Of a stretch of DNA of 39,867 bases, positions 7,846-16,789 are shown in pieces (position 1 is the stretch's first letter; each line of letters starts with the position of its first letter). The stretch comes from Candidatus Poribacteria bacterium (GTDB lineage: Bacteria > Poribacteria > WGA-4E > PCPOR2b). Below the pieces are notes generated by a model, which was not told the origin of the DNA, did no database searches, and saw only the letters and a list, made by a program, of their open reading frames with translations. The stretch is from contig JADFGN010000004.1 in NCBI GenBank assembly GCA_022567695.1, positions 1-39,867 of the forward strand, read 5' to 3'. The position numbers were made by a program, and so were the translations under genes.

Positions 7846-8850
7846 ATGAAAATCACCAAGATCGACGTCATCAAAGTCAAGGCCCCGTATCATGAAGGGA
7901 TTAGCGACCTGATGATACGGCGGAACCTTTACCAAATTAACCACATCTACAAGGTCCACACGGATGAAGGAATAGTGGGCATTGGGGACGACGGGCGACA
8001 ACCGGACGAAGAGATCCAAAAATATATCGGTCGCAATCCGTTTGAGTTCATGAGCGGCAATGCACCGACACCACTTCAGCAAGCGTTCTACGACATCATG
8101 GGAAAGGCACTTGGTGTTCCTGTTCATAAACTTCTGGGGGAAAAGGTTCACGACAAAGTGCCGATTGCGTACTGGTCAATTGATATGACGCCTGAAGAGT
8201 GGGTGAACGAAGCTAAACGTGCCTATTCACTCGGATATCGAGTCCACAAAATTAAGGCACGTCCTTGGTTTGAGATTGTTGAACAGGTGGAGGCCATTTC
8301 TGAGGCGGTCCCGTCTGACTACAAGCTGCGTGTAGATGCTAACGACTCATTTGAAACACCTGAGCGAACGCTTCAAGTTGCAAAGCTTCTGCGGGATTAC
8401 AACATCGAGTCATTTGAAACCCCCATTCCTCAAGGTCATATCGAAGGATACCAGGAGATTAAACGTGGCTGCGATATACCGATTACCATTCATTTCGGTA
8501 ATCCCGACCCCATTGAAGCCATCCGCGCAAACATGAATGATTCGTTCATCATTGCTTACCCAGACTCAAGGGCAGCCAACGCAAAGCGCGAAGCAACAAT
8601 CGCGCAGGCCGCACACCTACCTGTCTGGATTCAGATTGTCGGGTTAGGTATTACCACCACTTACATGATGCACCTCAATGCAACTATGCCCAATGCAACT
8701 ATGCCAGCAATCACGCTGAACTGTCTGCGGGCAAATGACCTCATCAAACCATCAATGATTGAAATAGAGGACGGCTATGCAACTGTGCCTGATAAACCGG
8801 GGTTGGGTGTGGAATTGGACTTAGATGCACTCGAAAACTGTAGGGCATGA
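7846..8850 (+). CDS. enolase superfamily protein (mandelate racemase/muconate lactonizing enzyme type)
   Basis: 334 residues, ATG at 7846 with AAAGGA about 10 nt upstream. It is rather short for the family. The barrel shows Lys135-x-Lys137 (VHKIKARP), Asp164 (RVDANDSF) and Glu191 (SFETPIPQG). The place of the third metal ligand reads ITIHFGNPDP, with His216 where Glu or Asp is usual; Asp221 is near. A 15-bp in-frame tandem duplication gives NATMPNATMP late in the barrel. It ends PDKPGLGVELD, typical for the family. The reaction cannot be named: the KxK motif allows racemase, epimerase or cycloisomerase chemistry. The aldo/keto reductase follows closely, so the two may be co-expressed. Confidence 0.8.
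   Translation: MKITKIDVIKVKAPYHEGISDLMIRRNLYQINHIYKVHTDEGIVGIGDDGRQPDEEIQKYIGRNPFEFMSGNAPTPLQQAFYDIMGKALGVPVHKLLGEKVHDKVPIAYWSIDMTPEEWVNEAKRAYSLGYRVHKIKARPWFEIVEQVEAISEAVPSDYKLRVDANDSFETPERTLQVAKLLRDYNIESFETPIPQGHIEGYQEIKRGCDIPITIHFGNPDPIEAIRANMNDSFIIAYPDSRAANAKREATIAQAAHLPVWIQIVGLGITTTYMMHLNATMPNATMPAITLNCLRANDLIKPSMIEIEDGYATVPDKPGLGVELDLDALENCRA
8676..8705 (+). repeat. 15-bp perfect tandem duplication inside the enolase gene
   Basis: CAATGCAACTATGCC occurs twice head to tail and keeps the frame, adding five residues (NATMP). It looks recent because both copies are identical. Confidence 0.85.
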
Positions 8851-8936
8851 AGGATATAAGTCGGGCGAGATTCCAATCGCGAGGGAAAATGGGAAAATCG
8901 ATCGACAGATCTGTAAGGTTTGAAGGGAGGAATTCA

Positions 8937-9923
8937 GTGAAATATCGCACACTTGGACAAACAGGATTAAAAGTTTCAGAAATCGGATTGGGCGCGTACC
9001 CAATCTCCGGCGTTCAACAGCAGTCCGATGGAACATTGAGCGGTTGGACGGGAACGGATGATCGGCAATCAATTGCACTCATCCATCATGCCGAGGAACT
9101 TGGCGTCAACCTGATTGATTCCGCAGAAAGCTACGGCGACGGACACAGCGAAGCGGTTATCGCACAGGCGTTGCAGGGCAGACGTGACAAATGGATTATT
9201 GCGACAAAAGTCAGTCCGAATCGTGGTCTGGATGCAGGTTCTCCCGATTTGCCAACGCAAGCGAAGAATCGCATCTGTGAAGCGGTCGAGGCGAGTTTAA
9301 AACGACTGCGCACTGATCACATCGATGTTTATCAACTCCACGCGATTCCACTCGAAGGTGCTATGCCTGCTGTCATGGAGGCACTCGCAACACTGCGGAA
9401 GCAAGGCAAGATTCGGTGGTACGGCATTTCGACCAATAACCGCGAGGCAATTGACAAACTCCGAAAACTGGGCGAGATTCATATGTTACAGATTGGCTAT
9501 AATCTGCTTGAACAACAGGCAGATGAACTGCTCCACTTTGCAAAGCATGAAAATATCGGTACGCTGCTCCGCGTGCCGTTGGCGAAGGGAATGTTGACTG
9601 GCAAGTATTTCAAGAGTTGGGAGGTTCCCAAAGAGGATATACGGTACGAACGATTCAATCGTCCAGAGTCGATCGATGCGTTCAATAAATTGTCTCAACT
9701 CCGTTTTCTGGCTAAGGGCAAAGAACGCACAATGGTGCAGGCGGCACTGCGTTTCGTGCTCGATCATCACGGCGTTTCCTGTGTCATTGCGGGGGCAAAA
9801 ACGGCGCAACAGATTGAGGAAAACACTGCCGCCGTTGATGTGCCTTCCCTCACGGAATCGGAACTTCAGCGCGCATCCGCCATCGTTGATACAATTCGCG
9901 CCCCCAACTGGAGTGCAAACTAG
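8937..9923 (+). CDS. aldo/keto reductase
   Basis: 328 residues from a GTG at 8937 with GGGAGG 6 nt upstream. The frame is open back to 8847, but the extra 30 residues precede the family's standard opening (MKYRTLGQTGLKVSEIGLG). The catalytic tetrad is complete: Asp61, Tyr66 (DSAESYGDG), Lys91 (IATKVSP) and His135 (YQLHAIP). The C-terminal region VIAGAKTAQQIEEN is the NADPH-binding part typical of the YghZ/PhrA-like groups. It is a cytoplasmic carbonyl reductase or sugar dehydrogenase; the substrate is unknown. It starts 86 bp after the enolase stop and meets the esterase tail to tail with 35 bp between and no visible terminator. Confidence 0.9.
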   Translation: MKYRTLGQTGLKVSEIGLGAYPISGVQQQSDGTLSGWTGTDDRQSIALIHHAEELGVNLIDSAESYGDGHSEAVIAQALQGRRDKWIIATKVSPNRGLDAGSPDLPTQAKNRICEAVEASLKRLRTDHIDVYQLHAIPLEGAMPAVMEALATLRKQGKIRWYGISTNNREAIDKLRKLGEIHMLQIGYNLLEQQADELLHFAKHENIGTLLRVPLAKGMLTGKYFKSWEVPKEDIRYERFNRPESIDAFNKLSQLRFLAKGKERTMVQAALRFVLDHHGVSCVIAGAKTAQQIEENTAAVDVPSLTESELQRASAIVDTIRAPNWSAN

Positions 9924-9958
9924 CAGAGGTGCGCGGGACAAAATGCAAGATGAGGGAA

Positions 9959-10993
9959 TCAAGTTGCGTTAAAATGATGGCGAATAAAGGGCCATGCCCC
10001 TGCCTTGTAATAGCGGTGTCCACCTTCGCCGATGTGAAGCTGGCAATTGTCCGGTATACCGGCTACGGTGTAGATCTGTTTCAGACGTTCATACGCAAAC
10101 TGAACGTGTTGGATTGGGAAGATAGCATCCTCCTTTCCAGCAATTGCAGAGAAGGGGCGGGGCGCGATTAACCCTGCGACATCGTACATCTCTCCCAACC
10201 GTAGGATGCCGGGGACGTAGTTGCAGTCACAATGGTTAATAGACCCAATGCTTCCGTGAAAAGTGCAGAAATAGCTGCTCGGCACAGCCACCGAGATGCG
10301 CGTATCACAGGCGGCTGCAAATAGGGAAACCGTACCGCCTCCGGAATTTCCGGTAATCGCGATTCGTTGTACATCTACATCTGGACGAGCTATTGCCCAA
10401 TCTATCAATCGGGAAATGTCCCAGACCCGCTCACCAATAGGTGTTCGCCCCACCAGAAGCCCGTGCATCAATTCAATACGGCAGGAATGAGTTCGGTTAT
10501 TTTGCTTATCCAACTCTGTGCGCGTTTCACCAAAAGCTCGAGTGGTTGGTGCTATCGCTAGATAACCCTCCCGTACCGCTTGACGTGCAATATCCCTTTC
10601 CCCTTCTATCATTGACTTTTCTTCGCTCTCACTGTGAGCGATGCCAGCATAAATATGTGGATGATTGTGACCGTGCGGAGTAAGAACCAGTGGATGAAGC
10701 CCATTGGTCGTTTTGGGACGTAGAAGGTAGAAGGGCAAAGGTACGGTTGGTTCGACCCACAGATGCCAATGTTCCCGAACGTGATCGCCCATGTCCTCAG
10801 ATTTAGACATTTCTGCGTGAGATTGATAATCGCGCAAATCAGATTCGATGTTCTCCAACCCAAGTGCTTGACGCAAACGTGGGCGAAACATCTCACGCCA
10901 TGCAATCCATTCCTCTCGTGTTGACGCTCGAAATTCAAATTCTCTCGGTACCGACGTATACAATGTATCAAAATGATGTGCAGCATCGTACAT
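9959..10993 (-). CDS. alpha/beta hydrolase, acetyl xylan esterase-like
   Basis: 344 residues from an ATG at 10993 with GGAGG 8 nt upstream. It is an alpha/beta hydrolase of the acetyl-xylan-esterase/dienelactone type (often called abhydrolase_7). Nucleophile Ser217 sits in TGNSGGG, with Asp289 in AGKEDAIFP and His326 in GEGGHRYY. An oxyanion-side motif LTPHGHNH lies near residue 108. No signal peptide is evident, so it would act on imported, partly degraded acetylated sugars or other esters in the cytoplasm. Proteins of this kind are often multi-copy next to sulfatases and dehydrogenases in sponge symbionts. It stands alone on this strand. Confidence 0.85.
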   Translation of the reverse strand: MYDAAHHFDTLYTSVPREFEFRASTREEWIAWREMFRPRLRQALGLENIESDLRDYQSHAEMSKSEDMGDHVREHWHLWVEPTVPLPFYLLRPKTTNGLHPLVLTPHGHNHPHIYAGIAHSESEEKSMIEGERDIARQAVREGYLAIAPTTRAFGETRTELDKQNNRTHSCRIELMHGLLVGRTPIGERVWDISRLIDWAIARPDVDVQRIAITGNSGGGTVSLFAAACDTRISVAVPSSYFCTFHGSIGSINHCDCNYVPGILRLGEMYDVAGLIAPRPFSAIAGKEDAIFPIQHVQFAYERLKQIYTVAGIPDNCQLHIGEGGHRYYKAGAWPFIRHHFNAT

Positions 10994-11274
10994 GTGGACT
11001 TCCTCCCTAAAATTCAAAAGGGTAAGCAACTCAAAAGATTCATCTTGCTTTGAATATTGCTTGTTCTAACTAATTTTCATGAATAAGTTCTCACAAGAAG
11101 TCAATAATCATCGTGCGGCTCTCGTGGTTTGAAATATATACTTTAAGGTAATAGAGAAATTTAGTTAGCCTCAATTTCGTTTGAAATTATAATCCTGTTT
11201 GCAATCAAAAAACAACCAATAAGTTGACGATAGCAGAATGCTAAATCTGACCTTTTGAAGGGGCGATTTTTTAC
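10994..11274. other. AT-rich gap, no gene recognised
   Basis: About 280 bp between the minus-strand esterase start and the rimP leader. It is A/T-rich. I found no tRNA fold, no open frame of note and no clear promoter facing the esterase. The esterase promoter should lie near its right-hand end but no good -35/-10 pair stands out. Confidence 0.5.
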
Positions 11275-11304
11275 TTGCATAATCTCTGCTGCGTGTGATA
11301 GTAT
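11275..11304 (+). promoter_or_regulatory. candidate promoter of the rimP-nusA-infB operon
   Basis: TTGCAT and TAGTAT with an 18-bp spacer and a TGA extension just before the -10. It lies about 355 bp before rimP, with two terminator-like hairpins in between. Confidence 0.5.
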
Positions 11305-11312
11305 TTAACGTC

Positions 11313-11360
11313 AACCGCGAGGAATCTTTCCACGAGTTGGAAAAATATCGCGGTTTTTTT
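11313..11360 (+). terminator. terminator-like hairpin in the rimP leader
   Basis: AACCGCGA pairs with TCGCGGTT. An inner stem of TTTCCA with TTGGAAA closes the loop, and the outer stem ends in seven T. It starts about 9 nt after the candidate -10, so a transcript from that promoter would meet it at once. It may be an attenuator. Confidence 0.55.
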
Positions 11361-11465
11361 GTGTGTCAAGCCCTACTACGGCGTTGCTAAATTCGGAAAA
11401 TGCAATGCTTCGGCGTGAAACACAACTTTCGCACACTGCTGTAATTTCCTTGATTTGTCTTACAC

Positions 11466-11498
11466 AGAGTGGGACTTCATTCCCGCTCTTTTGTTTTT
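11466..11498 (+). terminator. second terminator-like hairpin before rimP
   Basis: AGAGTGGGA, loop CTTCAT, then TCCCGCTCT (one G-U pair), followed by TTGTTTTT. It is a good intrinsic terminator shape in the sense direction of rimP. Leaders with an attenuating hairpin ahead of rimP-nusA are known in other bacteria, but I cannot match this one to a named RNA family. Confidence 0.5.
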
Positions 11499-11652
11499 AT
11501 GTTGCAAGATTGAAATCGATAGAGACTTAAACGCTGCATTAAATATTTTAGCATTGGGACGACAATGCTTCAGGCCTGCCTGCTGCAGGCAGGAGATAAT
11601 CCTGTAGAAGCCCAATCCTTTATGGTTTGGGAGTCGTCACCGTCCAGGGTAT
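11499..11652 (+). pseudogene. TnpB (IS200/IS605 family) C-terminal remnant
   Basis: In one frame 11499-11573 reads a cysteine pair and then EIDRDLNAALNILALGRQ. This is the end of the zinc ribbon and the third RuvC motif (DRDxNAAxNI) of TnpB/Fanzor-like nucleases. After an interruption, another frame reads PVEAQSFMVWESSPS, which is like the usual tail of these proteins. No upstream RuvC-I or II motif and no TnpA are found, so it is a dead 3' fragment lying directly ahead of rimP. The last bases of the relic overlap the start of rimP. Confidence 0.65.
11574..11593. repeat. 20-bp palindromic insert in the TnpB remnant
   Basis: GCCTGCCTGCTGCAGGCAGG is an 8-9-bp perfect palindrome around a short centre. 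Taking it out restores one frame (CFRDNPVEAQ) across the TnpB relic. It therefore looks like a discrete inserted unit rather than native sequence. Confidence 0.55.
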
Positions 11653-11658
11653 GGCAAG

Positions 11659-12114
11659 ATGACATCAGCATGGAAAGCCTCCGTCCTTTATCTGCTATCG
11701 CCTATTTTTAAAAGCGAAGGGTTTGAGCTGGTTGATGTCGAAAGCGAAGTGGTGGGCAAACAGCAAACGCTAAGGATTTTAATCTATAAACCTAGCGGTG
11801 TGACGTTTGCGGATTGTCAACATATTAGCGAAGTTGTTCGCCCAATTTTAGAAATTCATGAATTGATGCAAGATTCTTTCAATCTAGAGGTTGCCTCGCC
11901 CGGACTTGACCGGCCGCTAGTAACTGAAGCCGATTTTCACCGAAATATAGGACGGAAGATTCAGGTTGAAGCGTTCTCCTCAACAGGGAAAACTTCACAA
12001 TTGAATGGCCTTCTAAAGGATGTTAAGACAGGACAGATTCTCCTGATAGGAAAACAAACAATTCAAGTTGAAATTTCAGCGATTAAGAAAGCCCAAATCC
12101 AACTGATGTGGTAA
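11659..12114 (+). CDS. rimP: ribosome maturation factor RimP
   Basis: 151 residues, the family's usual size. RimP binds the free 30S subunit and helps its maturation. The N-terminal domain shows GFELVDVE near residue 21, and the hallmark SPGLDRPL lies near residue 80. The C-terminal small barrel ends in ISAIKKAQIQ. The ATG at 11659 has only a weak ribosome site (CAGGG too far upstream); the relic of a transposase frame reaches into this start, so the native leader may have been altered. It is the first gene of the rimP-nusA-infB operon, and nusA begins 30 bp after its stop. Confidence 0.93.
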   Translation: MTSAWKASVLYLLSPIFKSEGFELVDVESEVVGKQQTLRILIYKPSGVTFADCQHISEVVRPILEIHELMQDSFNLEVASPGLDRPLVTEADFHRNIGRKIQVEAFSSTGKTSQLNGLLKDVKTGQILLIGKQTIQVEISAIKKAQIQLMW

Positions 12115-12143
12115 CATCTTGGGTGGCTAGTGGAGATGAAATC

Positions 12144-13511
12144 ATGACAAGCGATCTACTCATGATTATTCGTCAAATCATGGATCAGACAGAACTACCG
12201 CAAGAGATTTTCATTGAGGCAATTGAAGCCGCGTTATATTCGGCAGCAAAGAGACGTTACGGATCAACGCAAGGAGTTTCTATCAAAATAGATCCGGAAA
12301 CCGGCGAGATCAGGTGCTATGTGCCTAAAAAAGTTGTTGAAATTATGTACGATTTCGCCAAGGAAATCCCAGTTGAGGAAGCATTAAAAACAAACCCGGA
12401 TGCCCAAATAAATGAAATTATTGAAGTTGAAGTCGATCCAAAAGAGTTCGGGAGAATTGAGGCCCAAACAGCACGTCAGATCCTTGTCCAAAAAATAAAA
12501 GAAGCTGAACGGGAACAGATTTATCAAGAGTATAAGGAGCGCGAAGGGGAAATCATTACGGGGGTCGTGCAAAGGATCGAACGGGGCAATATTATTCTTG
12601 ATTTGGAGCGAACGGAAGGGATATTACCCTTTAGCGAAGTTTTCCGCCCTCATAGTTATCGACGCGGTGATATGTTAAAATGCTTCATCTTAGAAGTTCA
12701 GATGACTGCAAAGGGGCCCCAGGTAATTCTGTCTCGCATCCATCCGGCTTTAATTCATCGTCTATTTGAAATTGAAGTATCTGAAGTTTACGATGGACTT
12801 GTTCAGATTAAGGCGATCGCGAGAGACACGGGTGAGCGTGCGAAAGTCGCCGTGACTTCTGTTGATGAAAATATAGATCCTGTCGGCACATGTGTGGGGG
12901 TAAAAGGTTCGCGTGTACAGACAGTCGTTAGAGAATTGGAAGGAGAGAAAATCGATCTCGTTCCATGGAGTCCTGATCCGACGACCTTTATTGCTAACGC
13001 ATTACTACAGAATAATGTGCTTCGTGTAAACATCAATGAGGATGCCCAAAGCGCGGAAGTGGTTGTCCCGGATGATCAGCTCTCTTTAGCAATTGGTAGG
13101 CGCGGACAGAATGCACGTCTTGCGGCAAAATTGACAGGCTGGCGGATCGATATAAAAAGTGAGTCCGAAGCCAGTGCTCAATTGAAAGAAAATATTGCTG
13201 ATGAACTCTTCCAATCTCCGCGAGGTCTGTCCTCCCACCCGAAGGGGGAACCGGAGGAATCAGACATCACCTTGTCCGAGCCGTCCGAAGAATCGTCTGC
13301 CTCATCTACAAATGGAGAAATAGATCTGCTTGAGTTGGAGGGCGTGGGGCCCAAAATTGCCGAAGTTCTTAAAGATTCTGGATTTTTGACTGTTGAGGCT
13401 GTGGCAGGGGCTTCGTTAAAGGAGCTTTTATCTACTCCGGGAATCGGTGCCAAAACTGCTGAAAAGATTAAACGTTCGGCTCTGCAAACGTTGAATGTCT
13501 CTGAAACCTAA
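12144..13511 (+). CDS. nusA: transcription termination/antitermination protein NusA
   Basis: 455 residues from an ATG at 12144 with GGAG 8 nt upstream. The frame is open to 12108 but that part overlaps rimP. NusA binds RNA polymerase and controls pausing, termination and antitermination. Domains in order are the N-terminal polymerase-binding domain, an S1 domain (about 131-200, [16 protein letters not shown]), KH1 with [15 protein letters not shown] and KH2 with [20 protein letters not shown] charged Ser/Glu-rich linker follows, then a C-terminal helix-hairpin-helix pair ([13 protein letters not shown] and [13 protein letters not shown]). The HhH tail in place of the E. coli acidic repeats is common outside Proteobacteria. 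Confidence 0.95.
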   Translation: MTSDLLMIIRQIMDQTELPQEIFIEAIEAALYSAAKRRYGSTQGVSIKIDPETGEIRCYVPKKVVEIMYDFAKEIPVEEALKTNPDAQINEIIEVEVDPKEFGRIEAQTARQILVQKIKEAEREQIYQEYKEREGEIITGVVQRIERGNIILDLERTEGILPFSEVFRPHSYRRGDMLKCFILEVQMTAKGPQVILSRIHPALIHRLFEIEVSEVYDGLVQIKAIARDTGERAKVAVTSVDENIDPVGTCVGVKGSRVQTVVRELEGEKIDLVPWSPDPTTFIANALLQNNVLRVNINEDAQSAEVVVPDDQLSLAIGRRGQNARLAAKLTGWRIDIKSESEASAQLKENIADELFQSPRGLSSHPKGEPEESDITLSEPSEESSASSTNGEIDLLELEGVGPKIAEVLKDSGFLTVEAVAGASLKELLSTPGIGAKTAEKIKRSALQTLNVSET

Positions 13512-13661
13512 TGCATTGGTACGCTAAATTATGGCTCATCAGACTTTATTTGACAGCGCATAAAACAGATGCTAGTTTTATGGATGTCTGGTTGTTTTCC
13601 TGCAAAAATCAGAAACGACATGAAAACTCATACAAACTATTAGTAATTCAATGGGGAGCAA

Positions 13662-13967
13662 ATGGCTACAGTGCCTATCCGCACCTGCATTGGTTGTCGC
13701 GGTAAGTTTCCGAAAAAAAAATTGCTTCGTTTTTTTTATAATTTGACAGGGAGTCTCTGCACAGATCCAAAGGGTAAGTTGCCGGGACGCGGGGCTTATA
13801 TATGTTTATCTCAAAATTGTATTAACGCCGCTTTCAAATCGCATCAGCGCGTGAACTCTCTCTTGCGAGTCAATCTCTCAGAACAGGTTGTTACTCTTTT
13901 CAAACAGGATCTTTTAGACCTGGTGAGTCAGAGAAGCGGCGAGGAGGGAGGTATTAATGAAAAGTAG
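13662..13967 (+). CDS. ylxR: YlxR family RNA-binding protein (DUF448)
   Basis: 101 residues. The family signature RTCIGCR is at residues 7-13 and GRGAYICLSQNC is near 42-53, both diagnostic of YlxR, a small basic protein encoded between nusA and infB. YlxR-like proteins have been linked to nucleic-acid binding and to RNase P in some Firmicutes. The ATG at 13662 has GGGAG 3 nt upstream, a tight spacing. A 150-bp gap separates it from nusA, unusually long for this operon, and holds no visible terminator. It overlaps infB by 11 bp. Confidence 0.9.
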   Translation: MATVPIRTCIGCRGKFPKKKLLRFFYNLTGSLCTDPKGKLPGRGAYICLSQNCINAAFKSHQRVNSLLRVNLSEQVVTLFKQDLLDLVSQRSGEEGGINEK

Positions 13968-16047
13968 TCAAAAGAATGCCAAAACCGATGATAACAAGAA
14001 AAAACGTCCGCAGAAAAGCAAAAATATTCGGGTCTACGAATTGGCAAAACGGTATGGGATGAGCAGTAGAGAGCTAGTTGCTGAACTACGCGAATTTGGT
14101 GTTCCCATCAAGAATCACATGAGTACCCTTAATCCGGAGATGCTTGAGCTCGTTGAGGAGGAACGAAAGTCCAAGACGCCGAAACTACACGCGCCGACTG
14201 ATAAGGTTCCGATTGCTGCTGAAACTGCTAGAGACACAACACCAACAGTAGAAGAAAAGGAGCACAAAAGCGCGCCAGAGCAGGTTGAGGACACACCGTC
14301 TGTTCCACAAGTGCAAGAAGGGACAACAGTCGGTCAACTTGGTAAGATATTGGGGTTCAAGGGAACAGAAATGATTATGAAGCTCATGAAAATGGGCATC
14401 ATGGCGAACATCAATCAACGCCTCGATTACGATACACTTCAAGAGATTAGTAATCAGTTCAAGTTTGAAGTTGTTCATAAACCCACCCTTGAAGAGAAAA
14501 TCCTAACAGATGAACCCGATTCCCCACAAGATCTAGTGCCGCGTTCGCCTGTTGTTACAATAATGGGACACGTCAATCATGGTAAAACGTCCCTGCTTGA
14601 TGCCATTCGGGAATCAAATGTGATGGACACTGAAGCGGGAAATATCACCCAGCATATCGGTGCTTACCATGTCGAACTTGAAAATGGAGATGTTGTTTTC
14701 CTTGACACCCCGGGACACGCTGCCTTTACCGCCATGCGTGCTCGCGGCGCACAGGTAACAGATCTCGTTGTTCTCGTTGTCGCTGCTGATGACGGCGTTA
14801 TGCCACAGACTGTCGAAGCAATCAATCATGCCAAGGCAGCAAACGTGCCGATCGTCGTCGCCATTAACAAGATTGATGTAGATGGCGCCAGAATTGACTA
14901 TGTCAAACAGCGGTTAGCAGAACATGACCTCGTTCCCGAGGAATGGGGTGGGCAAACGGTTTTCGTTGAGATCTCTGCAAAGGAACGCATCCGTGTTGAG
15001 TTTTTATTAGAAATGTTGCTTCTTGAAGCAGAGTTACTGGAACTCAAAGCAAATCCGAATAAACTCGCTCGTGGGACCATTATCGAGGCGGAATTAGATA
15101 AAGGGCGAGGTACTGTGGCAACCGTACTGGTACAAGATGGCACCCTAAAGGTTGGAGATCCCTTCATCGCCGGACGTTACTCTGGAAAAGTACGTGCCAT
15201 GATCAATGAACTTGGACAGCGTACCCGAGAAGTTGGTCCATCAATACCCGTTGAAGTTCTCGGCTTTACCGGCATTCCGCAAGCAGGAGATCGGTTCTAT
15301 GCCCTTCATTCGGAGAGAGATGCGAAGGCCATTAGCGACTCCCGACAAGCAGAGCATCGTCAAGCCCGGCTTGGGCCGAACAGCCATGTAAATTTGGACG
15401 ATCTCTTTGACCATATTCGGGAAGGGGATATTAAAGAACTGAACGTAATCGTCAAGTGTGATGTCCATGGTTCTGTGCAAGCCGTTTGTGATTCGTTGAG
15501 AAAGTTAAGCACTGATGAAGTCAAAATTAACATGATTCATCAAGCGGTAGGCGGAATCACAGAGACAGACATCTTGTTAGCCTCCGCCTCAGATGCAATT
15601 GTGGTCGGCTTCAACGTCCGTCCCACGACCGAGGCAATGCGGGCAGCAGAATTTGAAGGTATTGATGTACGCACATACTCGGTCATCTATGATCTCATTT
15701 CCGATATTCACTCTGCAATGGAAGGCCTACTTGATCCAGAAGTTCGAGAGGTCGTCATTGGCAGAGCCGTCGTCCGTGAATTGTTTAAGGTCCCGCGAAT
15801 GGGGACAGCCGCCGGAAGTTATGTCAATTGGGGACGGATAGTTAGTCATCAACATGTTCGATTGTTGCGTGACAACCGCTTGGTTTATGAGGGACGCGTT
15901 GATTCCCTACGCCGATTCAAAAATGATGTTTCCCAAGTTCAGGCAAATTATGAATGCGGCATCGGCATTGAGGGTTTCGCTGACTTTAAAATCGATGATG
16001 TCTTGGAATGCTATACCTATGAAAACATCCCGCGTAAACTTAAATAG
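13957..16047 (+). CDS. infB: translation initiation factor IF-2
   Basis: 696 residues, ATG at 13957 with GAGGAGGGAGG just upstream inside ylxR. IF-2 is the GTPase that brings fMet-tRNA to the ribosome. Two IF2_N helical domains are seen ([17 protein letters not shown] near 25, [14 protein letters not shown] near 123), with a short Glu/Lys/Pro-rich linker between. The G domain holds G1 GHVNHGKT (204-211), a switch motif TQHIGAY, G3 DTPGHAAF, G4 NKID and G5 SAKE. Domains II, C1 and C2 follow, ending [20 protein letters not shown]. The G1 motif has Asn207 where the family normally has Asp (GHVDHGKT). Confidence 0.96.
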   Translation: MKSSQKNAKTDDNKKKRPQKSKNIRVYELAKRYGMSSRELVAELREFGVPIKNHMSTLNPEMLELVEEERKSKTPKLHAPTDKVPIAAETARDTTPTVEEKEHKSAPEQVEDTPSVPQVQEGTTVGQLGKILGFKGTEMIMKLMKMGIMANINQRLDYDTLQEISNQFKFEVVHKPTLEEKILTDEPDSPQDLVPRSPVVTIMGHVNHGKTSLLDAIRESNVMDTEAGNITQHIGAYHVELENGDVVFLDTPGHAAFTAMRARGAQVTDLVVLVVAADDGVMPQTVEAINHAKAANVPIVVAINKIDVDGARIDYVKQRLAEHDLVPEEWGGQTVFVEISAKERIRVEFLLEMLLLEAELLELKANPNKLARGTIIEAELDKGRGTVATVLVQDGTLKVGDPFIAGRYSGKVRAMINELGQRTREVGPSIPVEVLGFTGIPQAGDRFYALHSERDAKAISDSRQAEHRQARLGPNSHVNLDDLFDHIREGDIKELNVIVKCDVHGSVQAVCDSLRKLSTDEVKINMIHQAVGGITETDILLASASDAIVVGFNVRPTTEAMRAAEFEGIDVRTYSVIYDLISDIHSAMEGLLDPEVREVVIGRAVVRELFKVPRMGTAAGSYVNWGRIVSHQHVRLLRDNRLVYEGRVDSLRRFKNDVSQVQANYECGIGIEGFADFKIDDVLECYTYENIPRKLK

Positions 16048-16098
16048 CAAGTCGTCGGTTGCCATCCAAGATAATCTCTAACCCGTTATTCGTTACTA

Positions 16099-16383
16099 AT
16101 GCATGTTGGCGTTTGCAAAATTTGGCTGACTATTTCAGAAAGCCATTCACTGAAACAAAAACGGCAAGTTGTAAAAAGTATCATCGATCGGTCAAAGAAT
16201 CGGTTTAACATAGCCATCGCTGAGGTAGACGCGCTCGACTCGCATCAACACGCTGTTCTGGGTATTGCATCGATCTCAAACGATTCAAGGCATATCAACC
16301 GAATCTTGTCCTACGTGGTCGATTTTATCGAGGAAACATATTTGGCAGAATTGACTGACTACGAGATTGAGATACTTTTTTGA
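16099..16383 (+). CDS. ylxP: YlxP family protein (DUF503)
   Basis: 94 residues, the usual size. The signature HSLKQKRQVVKSIIDRSKNRF (split here as HSLKQKRQVVK and IIDRSKNRFN) with AEVDALDSHQHAVLG and DSRHINRILSYVVDFI identifies DUF503/YlxP. It is a small ferredoxin-fold protein found between infB and rbfA in many Gram-positive and deep-branching bacteria. Its role is unknown, though its place suggests ribosome assembly. The ATG at 16099 has no convincing ribosome site, so translational coupling from infB (51 bp upstream) is uncertain. The stop overlaps a possible TTG start of rbfA. Confidence 0.9.
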   Translation: MHVGVCKIWLTISESHSLKQKRQVVKSIIDRSKNRFNIAIAEVDALDSHQHAVLGIASISNDSRHINRILSYVVDFIEETYLAELTDYEIEILF

Positions 16384-16397
16384 ACCATCAAATCAAA

Positions 16398-16781
16398 ATG
16401 ATAGAAAATAGACGTTCAGACCGCGTGGCAGTTCTCATACAAAGAGAGTTAAGTGATATTATTCAGCGTGAACTCAATGACCCGCGAGTGGGTTTTTGTA
16501 CCGTCTCTCAAGTCGAAATGTCTTCCGATTTGAGGTATGCGGACGTTAAGGTAAGCGTTATCGGCGATAAAAAGCAGAAGCGCGCAACGATGGCAGGACT
16601 CAAAAGCGCTACGGGTTTCCTGAGACGCGAAGTCGGTCATCGAATGGGTTTGCGCTATGCCCCTGAGTTGCGTTTCACGTTAGATCGCTCCGCCGATTAT
16701 TTAATGCACGTTAATCGGCTTCTGAAACACGCAGACACCGGAGAAGAGACTGTCCCGCCGACCGTTCATGAAGAGCAGTAG
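16398..16781 (+). CDS. rbfA: 30S ribosome-binding factor RbfA
   Basis: 127 residues from the ATG at 16398. An in-frame TTG at 16380 overlaps the ylxP stop and would add six residues. I prefer the ATG because RbfA normally begins a few residues before RxxRVAxxIQREL, here RRSDRVAVLIQREL. RbfA binds 16S rRNA helices in late 30S assembly and cold adaptation. The KH-like core shows DPRVGFCTVSQVEMSSDLRYADVKVSV and the LRYAPELRFTLDRSADY motif (each read in parts). Neither start has a clear ribosome site. A tail of about 15 residues after the core is rich in Glu, Thr and Pro. Confidence 0.92.
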   Translation: MIENRRSDRVAVLIQRELSDIIQRELNDPRVGFCTVSQVEMSSDLRYADVKVSVIGDKKQKRATMAGLKSATGFLRREVGHRMGLRYAPELRFTLDRSADYLMHVNRLLKHADTGEETVPPTVHEEQ

Positions 16782-16789
16782 ATTAATTG

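Noticed and set aside
10994-11658. Possible tRNA or riboswitch in the leader of rimP
   Set aside because: No cloverleaf or known aptamer core could be folded by eye. The visible stems are terminator-like.
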